A stretch of DNA of 64,000 bases from Elusimicrobiota bacterium (lineage in GTDB: Bacteria > Elusimicrobiota > Elusimicrobia > UBA1565 > UBA9628). Below, one piece after another: positions 39,606 through 47,995 of the stretch (position 1 is its first letter; every line of letters begins with the position of its first letter). The position numbers were made by a program, and so were the translations under genes. The stretch spans positions 1-64,000 of the forward strand of contig DAIDHS010000013.1 in assembly GCA_027451985.1 (NCBI GenBank), in the 5' to 3' direction. The notes under the pieces are model-generated. The model saw only the letters and a program-made list of their open reading frames with translations, did no database searches and had not been told where the DNA came from.

Positions 39606-42600
39606 GGCGTTTTCGCGCCGTTCTCGGCCTGTCTTGCGCCCTCTTGGGCTTGGGCGCCCTCTCGGTCCGCGCCTACGACACCATCCATTTCCTGCCGCCC
39701 GTGCCTCTCAAGGACGCGCGCTGGCCGGTGGCTCTCGCCGCGGGCTCGGGCCGCTTCTACGTGGCCGACCGCAAGAAGGACCGGGTGGAGATTTACTCCC
39801 TTTCAGACGGCAAGCTCTTGGGGACGACGGCCGGCCGCGGCGCGGAGAGCCTCGATTCTCCCGAGGGCCTCGCGGTCGGACCGGACGGGCGCGTCTACGT
39901 GGCCGATACGGGCAACGACCGCATCGTCGTGCTGGACCAGGACGGCGGCTTTTTAAGCGCTTTCGGATCCGAGGGTTCGGGTCCGGGACGCCTCGACAAA
40001 CCCGAGGGCGTGGCGGTGGGCCAAGACGGCCGGGTCTACGTGGCCGATACGGGCAACGACCGCGTGCAGGTCTTTACGCAGGACGGCATCCTGCTTTTCC
40101 GTTTCGGACGCTCCGGCAAGCTGCCGGGAGAATTTCGCGAGCCCGCCAAGATCCAGGTCGACGCGGCGGACAACGTCTACGTGCTCGACCCGGACAACGG
40201 GCGCATCGACAAGTTCGACAATAAGACCCGGTTCGTCCGGTCCTTCGCCGTCGCCGGACGCGACTTTGTCCTGGATCCCTACGGCTTCTCCTACGTTCTC
40301 GACGCGGACGACGCGAAGGTGAGCGAGGTCGATCCCAACGGCTCGGTGCTGGGCGTCTTCGGCACCTGGGGCCGCGGCGCGGGCGAGTTCCGCGATCCGC
40401 AGGCCGTGGCGCTGGGGCCCGACGGGCGCATCCTCGTTTTGGACAGCGAGAACGAGCGCGTGCAGGAAGTCGAGCTTACCAACAGCTCGAAAACCGCGCC
40501 CATCGCCCCGGATTTGGAGACCAAGATTTTCATCGCGGCTTCCACGCGGAGCTGGAGCGCCGACGCCGGCGCCCTGGCCGCGGACGGCGGCGATCTCTAC
40601 GCCTATCTGCCCGAAAAAGGACGCTTCGTCGCCTTGTCTTCGGGGACCGTTCCGCAGGGCTTCGGCGCGGGACGCGGCAGCGGTCGGGGGCAGACTAACG
40701 GGGCTCGCGGCTTTTCCGCGAGCCCCTTAGGCTTCTACGTCTCGGATACGGGCAACGATCGCATCGAGGCATTCGACTCCTCGGGCGCGTGGACGGCGGA
40801 CTTCGGCGGCGGTCACGGCCTCTTCGGCTTCATGGGCCGCTCGAAAGAAGGCCGCGTGGATTCTCCACGCGGCGTTGCGGTTAATCCCCAGGGGACCGTT
40901 TACGTGGCCGACGCGGGAAACCACCGCGTCGAGGCCTTCAGTCCGGACGGGACGTTTTTATTCACCATCGGACCGCAGTTGACGCTCCAGGGCAGCACGC
41001 AGACCTTTACGCTGCAGGAGCCCGTGGCCGTGGTCTGGGACAAGGAGGGCTTCGTCTACTTCATCGACCAGGGCCTGGACAAGATATTCAAGTGCGAGCC
41101 GTCGGGGGCGCTTGTGGCCGCCTGGGGTGCGCAAGGCGACGCGCCGGGGGATTTCGAGAAGCCCGCGGCCTTGGCCTTCGACGGACGCGACTACCTCTAC
41201 GCTTTGGACGCAGAGTTGAAGCGCGTCTCGGTCTATGACAAAGACGGACGCTGGATGACGGATTTGTTCTCGCCTGGTAAAGGGCCGGGAGAGCTTTCGG
41301 AGCCCGCGTCCCTGGCCGTGGCGGACAATGCGCTCTTCGTTTCCGACCCGGGACGCGGCAAGGTGATGTCCTTCGGTCTGCGCCCGTCCTTGGCGCCGCC
41401 CGTGGCGGTAAGCACATCGGTCAAGGACGGCATGGCCGAGCTTTCCTGGCCGCCCTCCGAGGATCCGTGGTTCTACGGTTACCGTATCTACCGCGCGGAT
41501 AAGGTCGGGGGGCCTTACGCCTTGGTCGGCGAGTCGGGCGCGCCGATGTTCGAGGACATCGGGGTCAACCCCGGCGGGGTTTATTTCTACCGCGTCGCGA
41601 CCGAGGCCGAGACGCATGATACCGGCCTCATGGGGCCGCCCGTGGAGCTGGTGGTGCCTGGCGTCGCGAATTTGCCGCCGGTGGAGATTTCCTCCGTGAC
41701 GCTGGGCGACATTTTCCCGGCCAACTACAAGTGGTACCTGAAAAACCCAGTGGGCCAGGCCGTCGTGGTCAACAACGAGAATGTCCCGTTCCATGACTTG
41801 ACCTTCAGCTTCCGCTTGAAGGATTTCATGGACTTCGGCTACGACACGACGATTAAGATCCTGCCGCGCCGGGGCAGCGTGACGATTCCGCTCATCGCCA
41901 CGCTCAACAACAGCATCCTGGGCGTGACCGAAGACACCCCCGTCCAGGCGGAGTTCTCGCTGACCTACTTCGACGAGGGCCGGGAGCGCACGGCAACGCT
42001 GACCGAGCCCTTGCGGGTCTACTCCAGGAACGCCATCGTCTGGAACGACCCGCGGCGCATCGCCAACTTCGTCACGCCGCAGGACCCGCCCGTGGTCGAC
42101 TTCGCGCGCGAGGCGCTTTTGTCCGCGCCCGCGGACGCCCGCACCGCGGCCTTGAATCCCAACGCGGTGGCGGCTTTGAATTTGTGGGACGCGCTCTCGG
42201 CCGCGGGCGTGCGCTACTTCGCCAAGCCGAACAGCCCTTACGAGACAGTCTCCCAGGACAAGACCTTCCCCGTGGACTACACGCAGTTCCCCAGGGAGAC
42301 CTTGGCGCGCAAGAGCGGGCAGTGCGACGATTTGACGACCCTAATGGTCTCTCTTCTTGAGAGCGCGGAAATTCCCTCGGCCATTCTCGACTATCCCGGC
42401 CACATGGCGCTGATGTTCGACACGGAAAGCCAGTCGCCCGAACGCTCGGGCCTGCCCGCGGATTGGCTCGTCAAATATGACGGGCGCTACTGGGTGCCGG
42501 TGGAGGCCACGCTGCTCGGCCAGGGCTTCGTCCAGGCGGTGCAGAAGGCCGTCTACGACTATAAGACCCTCTCGGCGCAGAAGTCGGCGCGCGTCATCGA

Positions 42601-43153
42601 TTTGCAGCAGGCCTGGGCGCGCTTCGAACCCGCGACCCTGCCGCCTGCGTCCGCCGCGCCGCCGCAGCCCGACGCCAAAGCCGCCGCCGCGGATTTTTCC
42701 GCCGCCGTCAAGACCATGTTCGAGGCGGAGTACGCGAGCTTGAAGGGCCAGCTCGCGGCGGCCCTGAAGGCCGACCCTAAGGATTCCGCGAGCCGCATCC
42801 AATTGGGGATTCTGGAGTACCAGGCCGGACATAAGGAGGCCGCGCGCAAGGCTTTCGAGGCCGTCTTGAAGGCTGATCCGTCGGATGCCGCGGCAGTCAA
42901 CGATCTTGGAAACATTGGCTTTTTCGCCGGCGACTACGTCCAAGCCGCCAAGATGTACCGCAAGGCGGCCGAGGATTCGGCGTCCTCGGGCGCGGCGGAT
43001 CCGGACTACTCCATGAACCTGCTCAAGGCCGAGCTTAAGAGAAAGGACATGGTCGCGGCGAAAAAAGCCGGCGACGCGGCCGAGGCCTTGGACGCTGACT
43101 TGACTCCGGCGGTGCAGGCCTTAATCGAGGGCTCGGGGGCGCAGGCCCAATAG
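39602..43153 (+). CDS. Large exported NHL-repeat / FN3 / transglutaminase-like / TPR protein
   Basis: 1183 residues, overlapping the gatB stop by four bases. Signal peptide about 1-24. Residues ~30-600 are NHL repeats (YVADTGNDRIVVLDQDGG, VYVADTGNDRVQVF, YVADAGNHRVEAF), one or two six-bladed propellers. An FN3 domain follows at ~606-695 (AELSWPPSEDPWFYGYRIYRA). A further beta domain leads to a transglutaminase-like core: Cys near 906 in KSGQCDDLTTL and His near 933 in YPGHMALMFD. The C-terminal ~130 residues are TPR-like (ASRIQLGILEYQAGHKEAARKAFEAVLKADP). It likely works in the periplasm or at the surface as a protein-binding or crosslinking scaffold. Function unproven. Confidence 0.82.
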   Translation: MRRFRAVLGLSCALLGLGALSVRAYDTIHFLPPVPLKDARWPVALAAGSGRFYVADRKKDRVEIYSLSDGKLLGTTAGRGAESLDSPEGLAVGPDGRVYVADTGNDRIVVLDQDGGFLSAFGSEGSGPGRLDKPEGVAVGQDGRVYVADTGNDRVQVFTQDGILLFRFGRSGKLPGEFREPAKIQVDAADNVYVLDPDNGRIDKFDNKTRFVRSFAVAGRDFVLDPYGFSYVLDADDAKVSEVDPNGSVLGVFGTWGRGAGEFRDPQAVALGPDGRILVLDSENERVQEVELTNSSKTAPIAPDLETKIFIAASTRSWSADAGALAADGGDLYAYLPEKGRFVALSSGTVPQGFGAGRGSGRGQTNGARGFSASPLGFYVSDTGNDRIEAFDSSGAWTADFGGGHGLFGFMGRSKEGRVDSPRGVAVNPQGTVYVADAGNHRVEAFSPDGTFLFTIGPQLTLQGSTQTFTLQEPVAVVWDKEGFVYFIDQGLDKIFKCEPSGALVAAWGAQGDAPGDFEKPAALAFDGRDYLYALDAELKRVSVYDKDGRWMTDLFSPGKGPGELSEPASLAVADNALFVSDPGRGKVMSFGLRPSLAPPVAVSTSVKDGMAELSWPPSEDPWFYGYRIYRADKVGGPYALVGESGAPMFEDIGVNPGGVYFYRVATEAETHDTGLMGPPVELVVPGVANLPPVEISSVTLGDIFPANYKWYLKNPVGQAVVVNNENVPFHDLTFSFRLKDFMDFGYDTTIKILPRRGSVTIPLIATLNNSILGVTEDTPVQAEFSLTYFDEGRERTATLTEPLRVYSRNAIVWNDPRRIANFVTPQDPPVVDFAREALLSAPADARTAALNPNAVAALNLWDALSAAGVRYFAKPNSPYETVSQDKTFPVDYTQFPRETLARKSGQCDDLTTLMVSLLESAEIPSAILDYPGHMALMFDTESQSPERSGLPADWLVKYDGRYWVPVEATLLGQGFVQAVQKAVYDYKTLSAQKSARVIDLQQAWARFEPATLPPASAAPPQPDAKAAAADFSAAVKTMFEAEYASLKGQLAAALKADPKDSASRIQLGILEYQAGHKEAARKAFEAVLKADPSDAAAVNDLGNIGFFAGDYVQAAKMYRKAAEDSASSGAADPDYSMNLLKAELKRKDMVAAKKAGDAAEALDADLTPAVQALIEGSGAQAQ
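40700..40726 (+). repeat. Perfect 11-bp inverted repeat inside the NHL gene
   Basis: GGGGCTCGCGG-CTTTT-CCGCGAGCCCC, in frame within a linker between propeller blades (encoding residues near GARGFSASP). It has terminator-like form without a long T run. Confidence 0.7.
40851..40873 (+). repeat. Perfect 10-bp inverted repeat inside the NHL gene
   Basis: GCCGCGTGGA-TTC-TCCACGCGGC, 125 bases after the previous hairpin, also in frame (encoding GRVDSPRG). Both stems lie in the same 180-base stretch. Confidence 0.65.
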
Positions 43154-43163
43154 GAGGCTTGTC

Positions 43164-43652
43164 ATGAAAAACACGATGGCGGCGGCGTTGATTTTGATTT
43201 TAGGCGCGTCCATAGCCAGGGGCGCGGAAGGCACAGCCAAGCCCAAAACCGCCGTTGAAATTCCGGATTCGGCCAGGACCTGGCTTCTTCATCTTAAGGA
43301 AGCGCTGACCCAGACGACTCTCGCGGGAGACTATCAGAAGGGCGACGTCGCCGAGGTGGCGGCCGTGCGCGGCGCGCCGCAACGGGCCGTCAACCCCGAC
43401 GTTCCGGTATGGAAAGGCGGCTTTTCGGACAAAGCCCGCGCGGAGCTTAAGACCGAGCGCGCGGCCCTGGCGCAGGGCGTCGAGCTGATTTTGGACGGCC
43501 ATGCGGCCGAGGGCCGCGCGAAGATTCGCGCTTTCGAGACGCAGTATCCCCGCAGCCGCCTGCGCGGCGCCGCGGAAGAGGCGCTCCGAAAGACCGCCTC
43601 CGCGCCGGCGGCTACGCCCGGCGCCGCGCCAGCCGGGAAATCTTCTCGATAA
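43164..43652 (+). CDS. Hypothetical exported protein
   Basis: 162 residues; AGGAGG precedes the ATG by eight bases. Signal peptide about 1-20 (AAALILILGASIARGAEG). The mature part is helical (ARTWLLHLKEALTQTTLAGDYQKGD, ARAELKTERAALAQGVELILDGHAAEGRAKIRAFETQYPRSRLRGAAEEAL), the last part like a single TPR or YbgF-type repeat. It lies 10 bases after the NHL gene and probably works with it. Its 3' end overlaps the convergent rfaE2 by 41 bases. Confidence 0.65.
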   Translation: MKNTMAAALILILGASIARGAEGTAKPKTAVEIPDSARTWLLHLKEALTQTTLAGDYQKGDVAEVAAVRGAPQRAVNPDVPVWKGGFSDKARAELKTERAALAQGVELILDGHAAEGRAKIRAFETQYPRSRLRGAAEEALRKTASAPAATPGAAPAGKSSR

Positions 43653-44106
43653 TCCCGGTCGTTGAGCGTCCGGGGGCGAGGGGAATTAGAGCCACCTTGC
43701 CCGCGTATTGCCGCCCCGCCACCTCGCTCTTGCGGTAATCCGCGCCTTTGGTGAGCACATCGGGCTTGAGGCGGCTTAAAAGTTCGGCCGGCGTGTCCTC
43801 GCCGAAGGCCACCACCGCGTCCACGCAGGCCAACGCCGATAGCACCGCGGCGCGGTCCTTCCAGGCGTTGATGGGGCGCCCGGGCCCCTTGCCCAAGCGC
43901 CTGGCCGAGGCGTCCGAGTTCAAGCCCACCACCAGGATGTCACCCAGACTGCGGGCCTTTTCCAGGCTCTGCACGTGCCCGGCGTGCAGAAGGTCGAAGA
44001 CCCCGTTGGTGAAGACCACGGTCTTTCCTTCCCAGCGCCAGGCCTCCCGCAGCTCCAAGAGGCGCTTCAAGGTTTTTATTTTATCGCGGAAATTAAATGC
44101 GGGCAT
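43612..44106 (-). CDS. rfaE2: D-glycero-beta-D-manno-heptose 1-phosphate adenylyltransferase
   Basis: 164 residues, the nucleotidyltransferase half only (HldE C-terminal type). The signature VFTNGVFDLLHAGHVQSLEKAR contains the HxGH motif, with VVGLNSDASARRLGKGPGRPIN and GIIEKI near the end. It adenylates heptose 1-phosphate to ADP-heptose for LPS core. gmhA, another step of the pathway, is 28 bases upstream; a separate heptose kinase is not in the window. Confidence 0.95.
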   Translation of the reverse strand: MPAFNFRDKIKTLKRLLELREAWRWEGKTVVFTNGVFDLLHAGHVQSLEKARSLGDILVVGLNSDASARRLGKGPGRPINAWKDRAAVLSALACVDAVVAFGEDTPAELLSRLKPDVLTKGADYRKSEVAGRQYAGKVALIPLAPGRSTTGIIEKISRLARRRA

Positions 44107-44134
44107 GGGATGTCCTTTTGATTCCGGAACGCTC

Positions 44135-44734
44135 CTAGTGCGCCTTGGGGGCGTTGGGAAACAGCGCGTCCTCGATGAGGCCGCACCAAATCTGGATGAC
44201 GGCGATGTGCGCCTCCTGGATGCGCGCGACCGTGTCCGAGGGCACGCACACGCAGACGTCGCACAGGGCCTTCAGCTTGCCGCCCTTGCGGCCGGTGAGG
44301 CCGATGACGAGGAGATTTTTCTTCTTGGCGGCTTCGACGGCCTTCAAGACGTTGGCCGAATTGCCCGAGGTGGAGATGGCGACCGCGATGTCACCCGGCT
44401 TGGCGTGGGCTTCCAACTGCCGCGAGAACACGTTCTCGTAGCCGAAATCGTTGGCGATGGAGGTCAAATCGGAGGTATTGACGGTCAAGGAGATGGCCGG
44501 CAGCGGCGGGCGGTTGCGCTCAAAGCGTCCCACGAGTTCGTCGGCGAAGTTCTGCGCGTCGCAGGCCGAGCCTCCGTTGCCGAAGGTCATGATCTTGTTG
44601 CCGGCGCGGAAAGTGGCGATCAAAGCCTCGGCGGCTTTTTCCAGGGTGGGCAACTGGGTTTGAGCCGTTTCGGCAAGCGTCTTGCTTGAATCAAGCAGCT
44701 GCCGCTGGATGTCGTTCTTGAGCGTCTCGATCAT
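44135..44734 (-). CDS. gmhA: Phosphoheptose (sedoheptulose-7-phosphate) isomerase
   Basis: 199 residues with a SIS domain: FGNGGSACDAQNFADELVGRFE, DLTSIANDFGYENVFSRQLEA and AISTSGNSANVLKAVEAAK. It converts sedoheptulose 7-phosphate to heptose 7-phosphate, the first step toward ADP-heptose. The ATG at 44734 has GGAG seven bases upstream and overlaps the accC end by 44 bases, a rather long overlap. Confidence 0.94.
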   Translation of the reverse strand: MIETLKNDIQRQLLDSSKTLAETAQTQLPTLEKAAEALIATFRAGNKIMTFGNGGSACDAQNFADELVGRFERNRPPLPAISLTVNTSDLTSIANDFGYENVFSRQLEAHAKPGDIAVAISTSGNSANVLKAVEAAKKKNLLVIGLTGRKGGKLKALCDVCVCVPSDTVARIQEAHIAVIQIWCGLIEDALFPNAPKAH

Positions 44735-46073
44735 GAGTGGTCTCCAATATCTTCTCGGATAGATGCGTGTCGAAGTCGCCGCCGATGAAGTCCGGGTGCG
44801 CGAGCACCTTCTGGTGAAAGCCGATGGTGGTGCGGATGCCCGCGATCTCGAATTCGGACAAGGCGCGGCGCGAGCGGGCCAAGACCTCGGGCCTGGTGGG
44901 CGCGAAGAGCACGAGCTTGGCCAACAGGCTGTCGTAGTGGCTGGGCACGGTGTAGCCCGCGTAGAGGTGCGTTTCCAGGCGCACGCCGGGGCCGCCCGGC
45001 AGGCGCAGCGCCTCGATTTTGCCCGGGCAAGGCGCGAAATTGTGTTCGGGGTCCTCGGCGTTGATGCGGTGTTCCATGGACCAGGCGCGGATTTCCGCGG
45101 CGCGGGCCTGGTCGAAGGGGAGCTTTTCCCCGGAGGCGATGAGGATTTGCGCCTGCACGAGGTCTAAGCCCGTCACCGACTCGGTCACCGGGTGTTCGAC
45201 CTGCAGGCGGGTGTTGACCTCGATGAAGTAGAACTGCCCGTCCTGCACCAGGAACTCGACCGTGCCCACGTTGCTGTAGCCGCTCTCGCGCGCCAGGCGC
45301 ACGGCGGCTTCTTGCATCTCGCGTCGCATCTTTGAGTCCAACGCCGGCGAGGGGGACTCCTCGATGAGCTTCTGGTTGCGGCGCTGCACCGTGCAGTCGC
45401 GCTCGGGGAAAGCCACCGCGTTGCCGCGGCCGTCGGCTGCGATCTGGATCTCCACGTGCCGTGGGTGGCCCAAGTAGCGCTCCAGGTAGACCGCGTCGTC
45501 GCCGAAGGCCGCCTTGGCCTCGCTCTGCGCGGTCAAGAGCTGGGTCTTGAGCTCGTCTTCGGTCTTGGCCAGGCGCAGGCCCTTGCCGCCGCCGCCGGCC
45601 GCGGCCTTGATCATGACCGGAAGCCCGATGGCCCGGGCTTCCTTCAAGACGTCGCCGCGCACCAGGCCGTCGGTGCCGGGAACGATGGGCACGTGCGCCT
45701 TCTTGGCCAAGGCTTTAGCCTCGCTTTTATAGCCCAGGGTGCGGATGGCGTCCGGCTTGGGGCCGATGAAGACCACGCCCGCCTGCGCGCAGGCCTCGGC
45801 GAAATCCTCGTTTTCGGACAAAAATCCGTAGCCGGGGTGGATGGCCTCCGCGCCCGTGATTTTGGCCGCGGCCAGGACCGAAGCCATATTCAGATAGCTC
45901 TCGCGCGACGGCGCCGGCCCGATGCACACGGCCTCGTCGGCCGCGCGCACGTGGAGGGACTCCCGGTCGGCCTCGGAGTAGACCGCGACGGACTTGATGC
46001 CCATCTCGCGGCAGGCGCGCAGCACGCGCACCGCGATTTCGCCCCGGTTGGCGACGAGAATTTTCTTGAACAC
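44691..46073 (-). CDS. accC: Acetyl-CoA carboxylase biotin carboxylase subunit
   Basis: 460 residues from a GTG at 46073 (VFKKILVANRGEIAVRVL); a TTG two codons upstream (46079) is an alternative. GAGG stands close to the GTG. ATP-grasp features: AAAGGGGKGLRLAK and the biotin-carboxylase signatures HPGYGFLSEN, ERDCTVQRRNQKLIEESPS, FIEVNTRLQVEHPVTE. It carboxylates biotin on AccB with ATP and bicarbonate, the first half-reaction of fatty-acid synthesis. accB lies directly upstream; accA/accD are not in the window. Confidence 0.95.
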   Translation of the reverse strand: MFKKILVANRGEIAVRVLRACREMGIKSVAVYSEADRESLHVRAADEAVCIGPAPSRESYLNMASVLAAAKITGAEAIHPGYGFLSENEDFAEACAQAGVVFIGPKPDAIRTLGYKSEAKALAKKAHVPIVPGTDGLVRGDVLKEARAIGLPVMIKAAAGGGGKGLRLAKTEDELKTQLLTAQSEAKAAFGDDAVYLERYLGHPRHVEIQIAADGRGNAVAFPERDCTVQRRNQKLIEESPSPALDSKMRREMQEAAVRLARESGYSNVGTVEFLVQDGQFYFIEVNTRLQVEHPVTESVTGLDLVQAQILIASGEKLPFDQARAAEIRAWSMEHRINAEDPEHNFAPCPGKIEALRLPGGPGVRLETHLYAGYTVPSHYDSLLAKLVLFAPTRPEVLARSRRALSEFEIAGIRTTIGFHQKVLAHPDFIGGDFDTHLSEKILETTHDRDAQERHPAAAA

Positions 46074-46075
46074 CG

Positions 46076-46459
46076 TCAAGCCTCGATGAAGAACAGGAGC
46101 CGCCCGTAGTCCGCGGGATTGCCCTCTTCAATGAATATCTTGGCCAAGCGGCCGGAGATGGGGGCCTTGACCGGCAAAGAGGCTTTGGGCCCCTGCTCAA
46201 CGCGGCCCAAGATCTGTCCCTCCTTGACCGCGGCGCCCTCTTCGAGAGCCGCCGCGCGGCCGGGCTCGCCCCACTGGAAGAGGCCCACGCCCGGCGAGAC
46301 CACCGGCGCGTAGCGGCTGGAGAGATCGGGCTGAGGGATCATCGGCGCCGCGTCCGGAAGCGAAAAGGAAAAGCCATCCGGGCCTTTCTCCAGCGCGACC
46401 TCCGTCAAATCTGTGGTCTTGATCCAGGACAGAACGTCCTTGAGTTCCTCGGTGGTCAT
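46076..46459 (-). CDS. accB: Biotin carboxyl carrier protein-like, atypical biotin site
   Basis: 127 residues from the second of two adjacent ATGs (46459; AGGAGG five bases upstream). The N-terminus (EELKDVLSWIKTTDLTEVALEKG) and the C-terminal biotinyl/lipoyl-type beta domain (GAAVKEGQILGRVE ... ISGRLAKIFIEEGNPADYGRLLFFIE), together with the position before accC, identify it as BCCP. The usual EAMKM motif is not present; the turn reads EQGPKASLP. Lys92 keeps the right distance to the following SG, but the flanking Met residues and spacing are changed. Whether it can be biotinylated is open. Confidence 0.75.
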   Translation of the reverse strand: MTTEELKDVLSWIKTTDLTEVALEKGPDGFSFSLPDAAPMIPQPDLSSRYAPVVSPGVGLFQWGEPGRAAALEEGAAVKEGQILGRVEQGPKASLPVKAPISGRLAKIFIEEGNPADYGRLLFFIEA

Positions 46460-46950
46460 CATTTCCTCCTGGCCTTGGGCCGCTTGGCCGAGATCGAGCT
46501 GCGGGCTTTGATGAGGTTCTGCGGGTGCGCGGGCAGAAGCCCCGAGCTCAATGGGTCGAAGGCTTCGGGCAGCATCTTGTGCACGTAGGTCCGCCGCACC
46601 TTTTGCCGGCGCGTGCGGGGGTTCAAATCGACGAGGTAGAGCTCCGTGTCGCGGGTGGAGAACTCGAACATGACTTGCCGGCAGGCGCCGCAGGGCCTGG
46701 CCGAGTTGGCCACTACGCAGACGGCTTTTAGGCCCAGCTGCTTGCGGGCGATAGCGGAGAAAATCGCGACTCGCTCGGCGCAGAGGGAAAGCCCGTAGGA
46801 GGCGTTCTCCACATTGCAGCCCGCGAAGATGCGGCCGGACTCGGTCAGCACGGCCGCACCCACGGGGTAGCGCGAGTAGGGGCAGTAGGCGTTTTTCTGC
46901 GCGGAGACGGCGGCGGCGATGAGGCGAGAGACGAGCTTAGACGGGTTCAT
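46459..46950 (-). CDS. cdd: Cytidine deaminase
   Basis: 163 residues. The homotetrameric CDA pattern is clear: AYCPYSRYPVGAAVL, GCNVENASYGLSLCAERVA with the zinc Cys and catalytic Glu, and SARPCGACRQVMFEF with the other two Cys ligands. It deaminates cytidine and deoxycytidine. The ~40-residue C-terminal tail rich in Lys/Arg is longer than in the common ~135-residue form. It overlaps add by 14 bases, forming a nucleoside-salvage group with add and mtnP. Confidence 0.94.
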   Translation of the reverse strand: MNPSKLVSRLIAAAVSAQKNAYCPYSRYPVGAAVLTESGRIFAGCNVENASYGLSLCAERVAIFSAIARKQLGLKAVCVVANSARPCGACRQVMFEFSTRDTELYLVDLNPRTRRQKVRRTYVHKMLPEAFDPLSSGLLPAHPQNLIKARSSISAKRPKARRK

Positions 46951-47995
46951 GGGCCTCCTTGAGCGCGGCGGCGGCTTCCTTTTGGAAACGAGCTTTCAGG
47001 GCCGCGCGCTCTTGCGACGGCAAAAATAGGTGGTCGACCGAGGCGACGCTCAAGTCCGCGAGCTCGCGGACCGAAAATCCCAGCTCCAGCGCCTGGGCGT
47101 ACTCGCCAGTCAAGTTGATGGCGAAGACGCCGCGGTCGTCAGTGTTGAGCGTCAGCCGTACGCCGGCCTCGTAAAAACGCCGCACGGGATGGTCCTTGAG
47201 GCTTGCCACCGCCTTGGTGCGCACGTTGGATGTAATGCCGATCTCAAGCGGGACCTTCCGGCGCACGACCTCGGCCAAAAGCGCGTCATCCTCCATTAGG
47301 TGCACGCCGTGGCCGATGCGGTCGACCGAAAACTCCAGGGCCGAACGCAGGTTCTCGGTGCCGCTGGTCTCCCCGGCGTGGCAGGTGGTGTGGATGCCGA
47401 GTTTCTTGGCCTCGGCGTAGTAGTCCGCGAATTCGCGCGTCGGGTGCCGGGCTTCGTCGCCGGCCAAATCCAGCGCCGCGACCGCGGGCTCCTTGAGAGA
47501 GAGCTTGGGGTTGAAGGCCTTTTTAAGCACGGAGAAGGCGCGGCGGTTTTCCTTGGGTCCGTGCGCGCGGAAAAGGCAGAGGATGACGGAACTGCTGGTT
47601 CCGAAGTCCTTCAAGCCCTTCTTTAGGCCGCGCAGGACAGCCTCGACCGACTCCTCGGAGCTCATGCCCGAAGAGCACAAAAGCTCGGGCGCGAAGCGGA
47701 CCTCCACATGCCGGATGTTGTCTTCGGCGGAATCCTCGACGAGCTCGTAGGCCGCGCGCTCCAAGGCCTGTGGGCGGCACAAGAGCGGACAGATGATGTC
47801 GAAGGCTTTCAGGCATTCGCCCAATGACTCACAAGAAGGCGAGGTCTGTACGAACGGAATGAGTTCCTCCAGGGTGTCGGCGGGCAGCTTGGCGCCGGAC
47901 TTGCGCCCCAGCTCCAGAATCGTCTGGGGGCGCAGAGCGCCGTCTAAATGGCAGTGCAGCTCGGCCTTGGGAAGTTTTCTTAAGACCTCGTTCAT
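46937..47995 (-). CDS. add: Adenosine deaminase
   Basis: 352 residues from the ATG at 47995 (MNEVLRKLPKAELHCHLDGALRP). Motifs: zinc ligands in HCHLDG, the His in TCHAGETSG with catalytic Glu, GHGVHL and the Asp in LNTDDRGVF. It converts adenosine (or deoxyadenosine) to inosine; an adenine or N6-modified nucleoside substrate cannot be excluded. It overlaps mtnP by four bases. Confidence 0.93.
   Translation of the reverse strand: MNEVLRKLPKAELHCHLDGALRPQTILELGRKSGAKLPADTLEELIPFVQTSPSCESLGECLKAFDIICPLLCRPQALERAAYELVEDSAEDNIRHVEVRFAPELLCSSGMSSEESVEAVLRGLKKGLKDFGTSSSVILCLFRAHGPKENRRAFSVLKKAFNPKLSLKEPAVAALDLAGDEARHPTREFADYYAEAKKLGIHTTCHAGETSGTENLRSALEFSVDRIGHGVHLMEDDALLAEVVRRKVPLEIGITSNVRTKAVASLKDHPVRRFYEAGVRLTLNTDDRGVFAINLTGEYAQALELGFSVRELADLSVASVDHLFLPSQERAALKARFQKEAAAALKEAHEPV

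Noticed and set aside
39840-40960. Direct DNA repeats in the NHL gene considered as a CRISPR or VNTR
   Set aside because: Repeats such as GTGGCCGATACGGGCAACGA reflect NHL protein repeats with irregular spacing, not an array.
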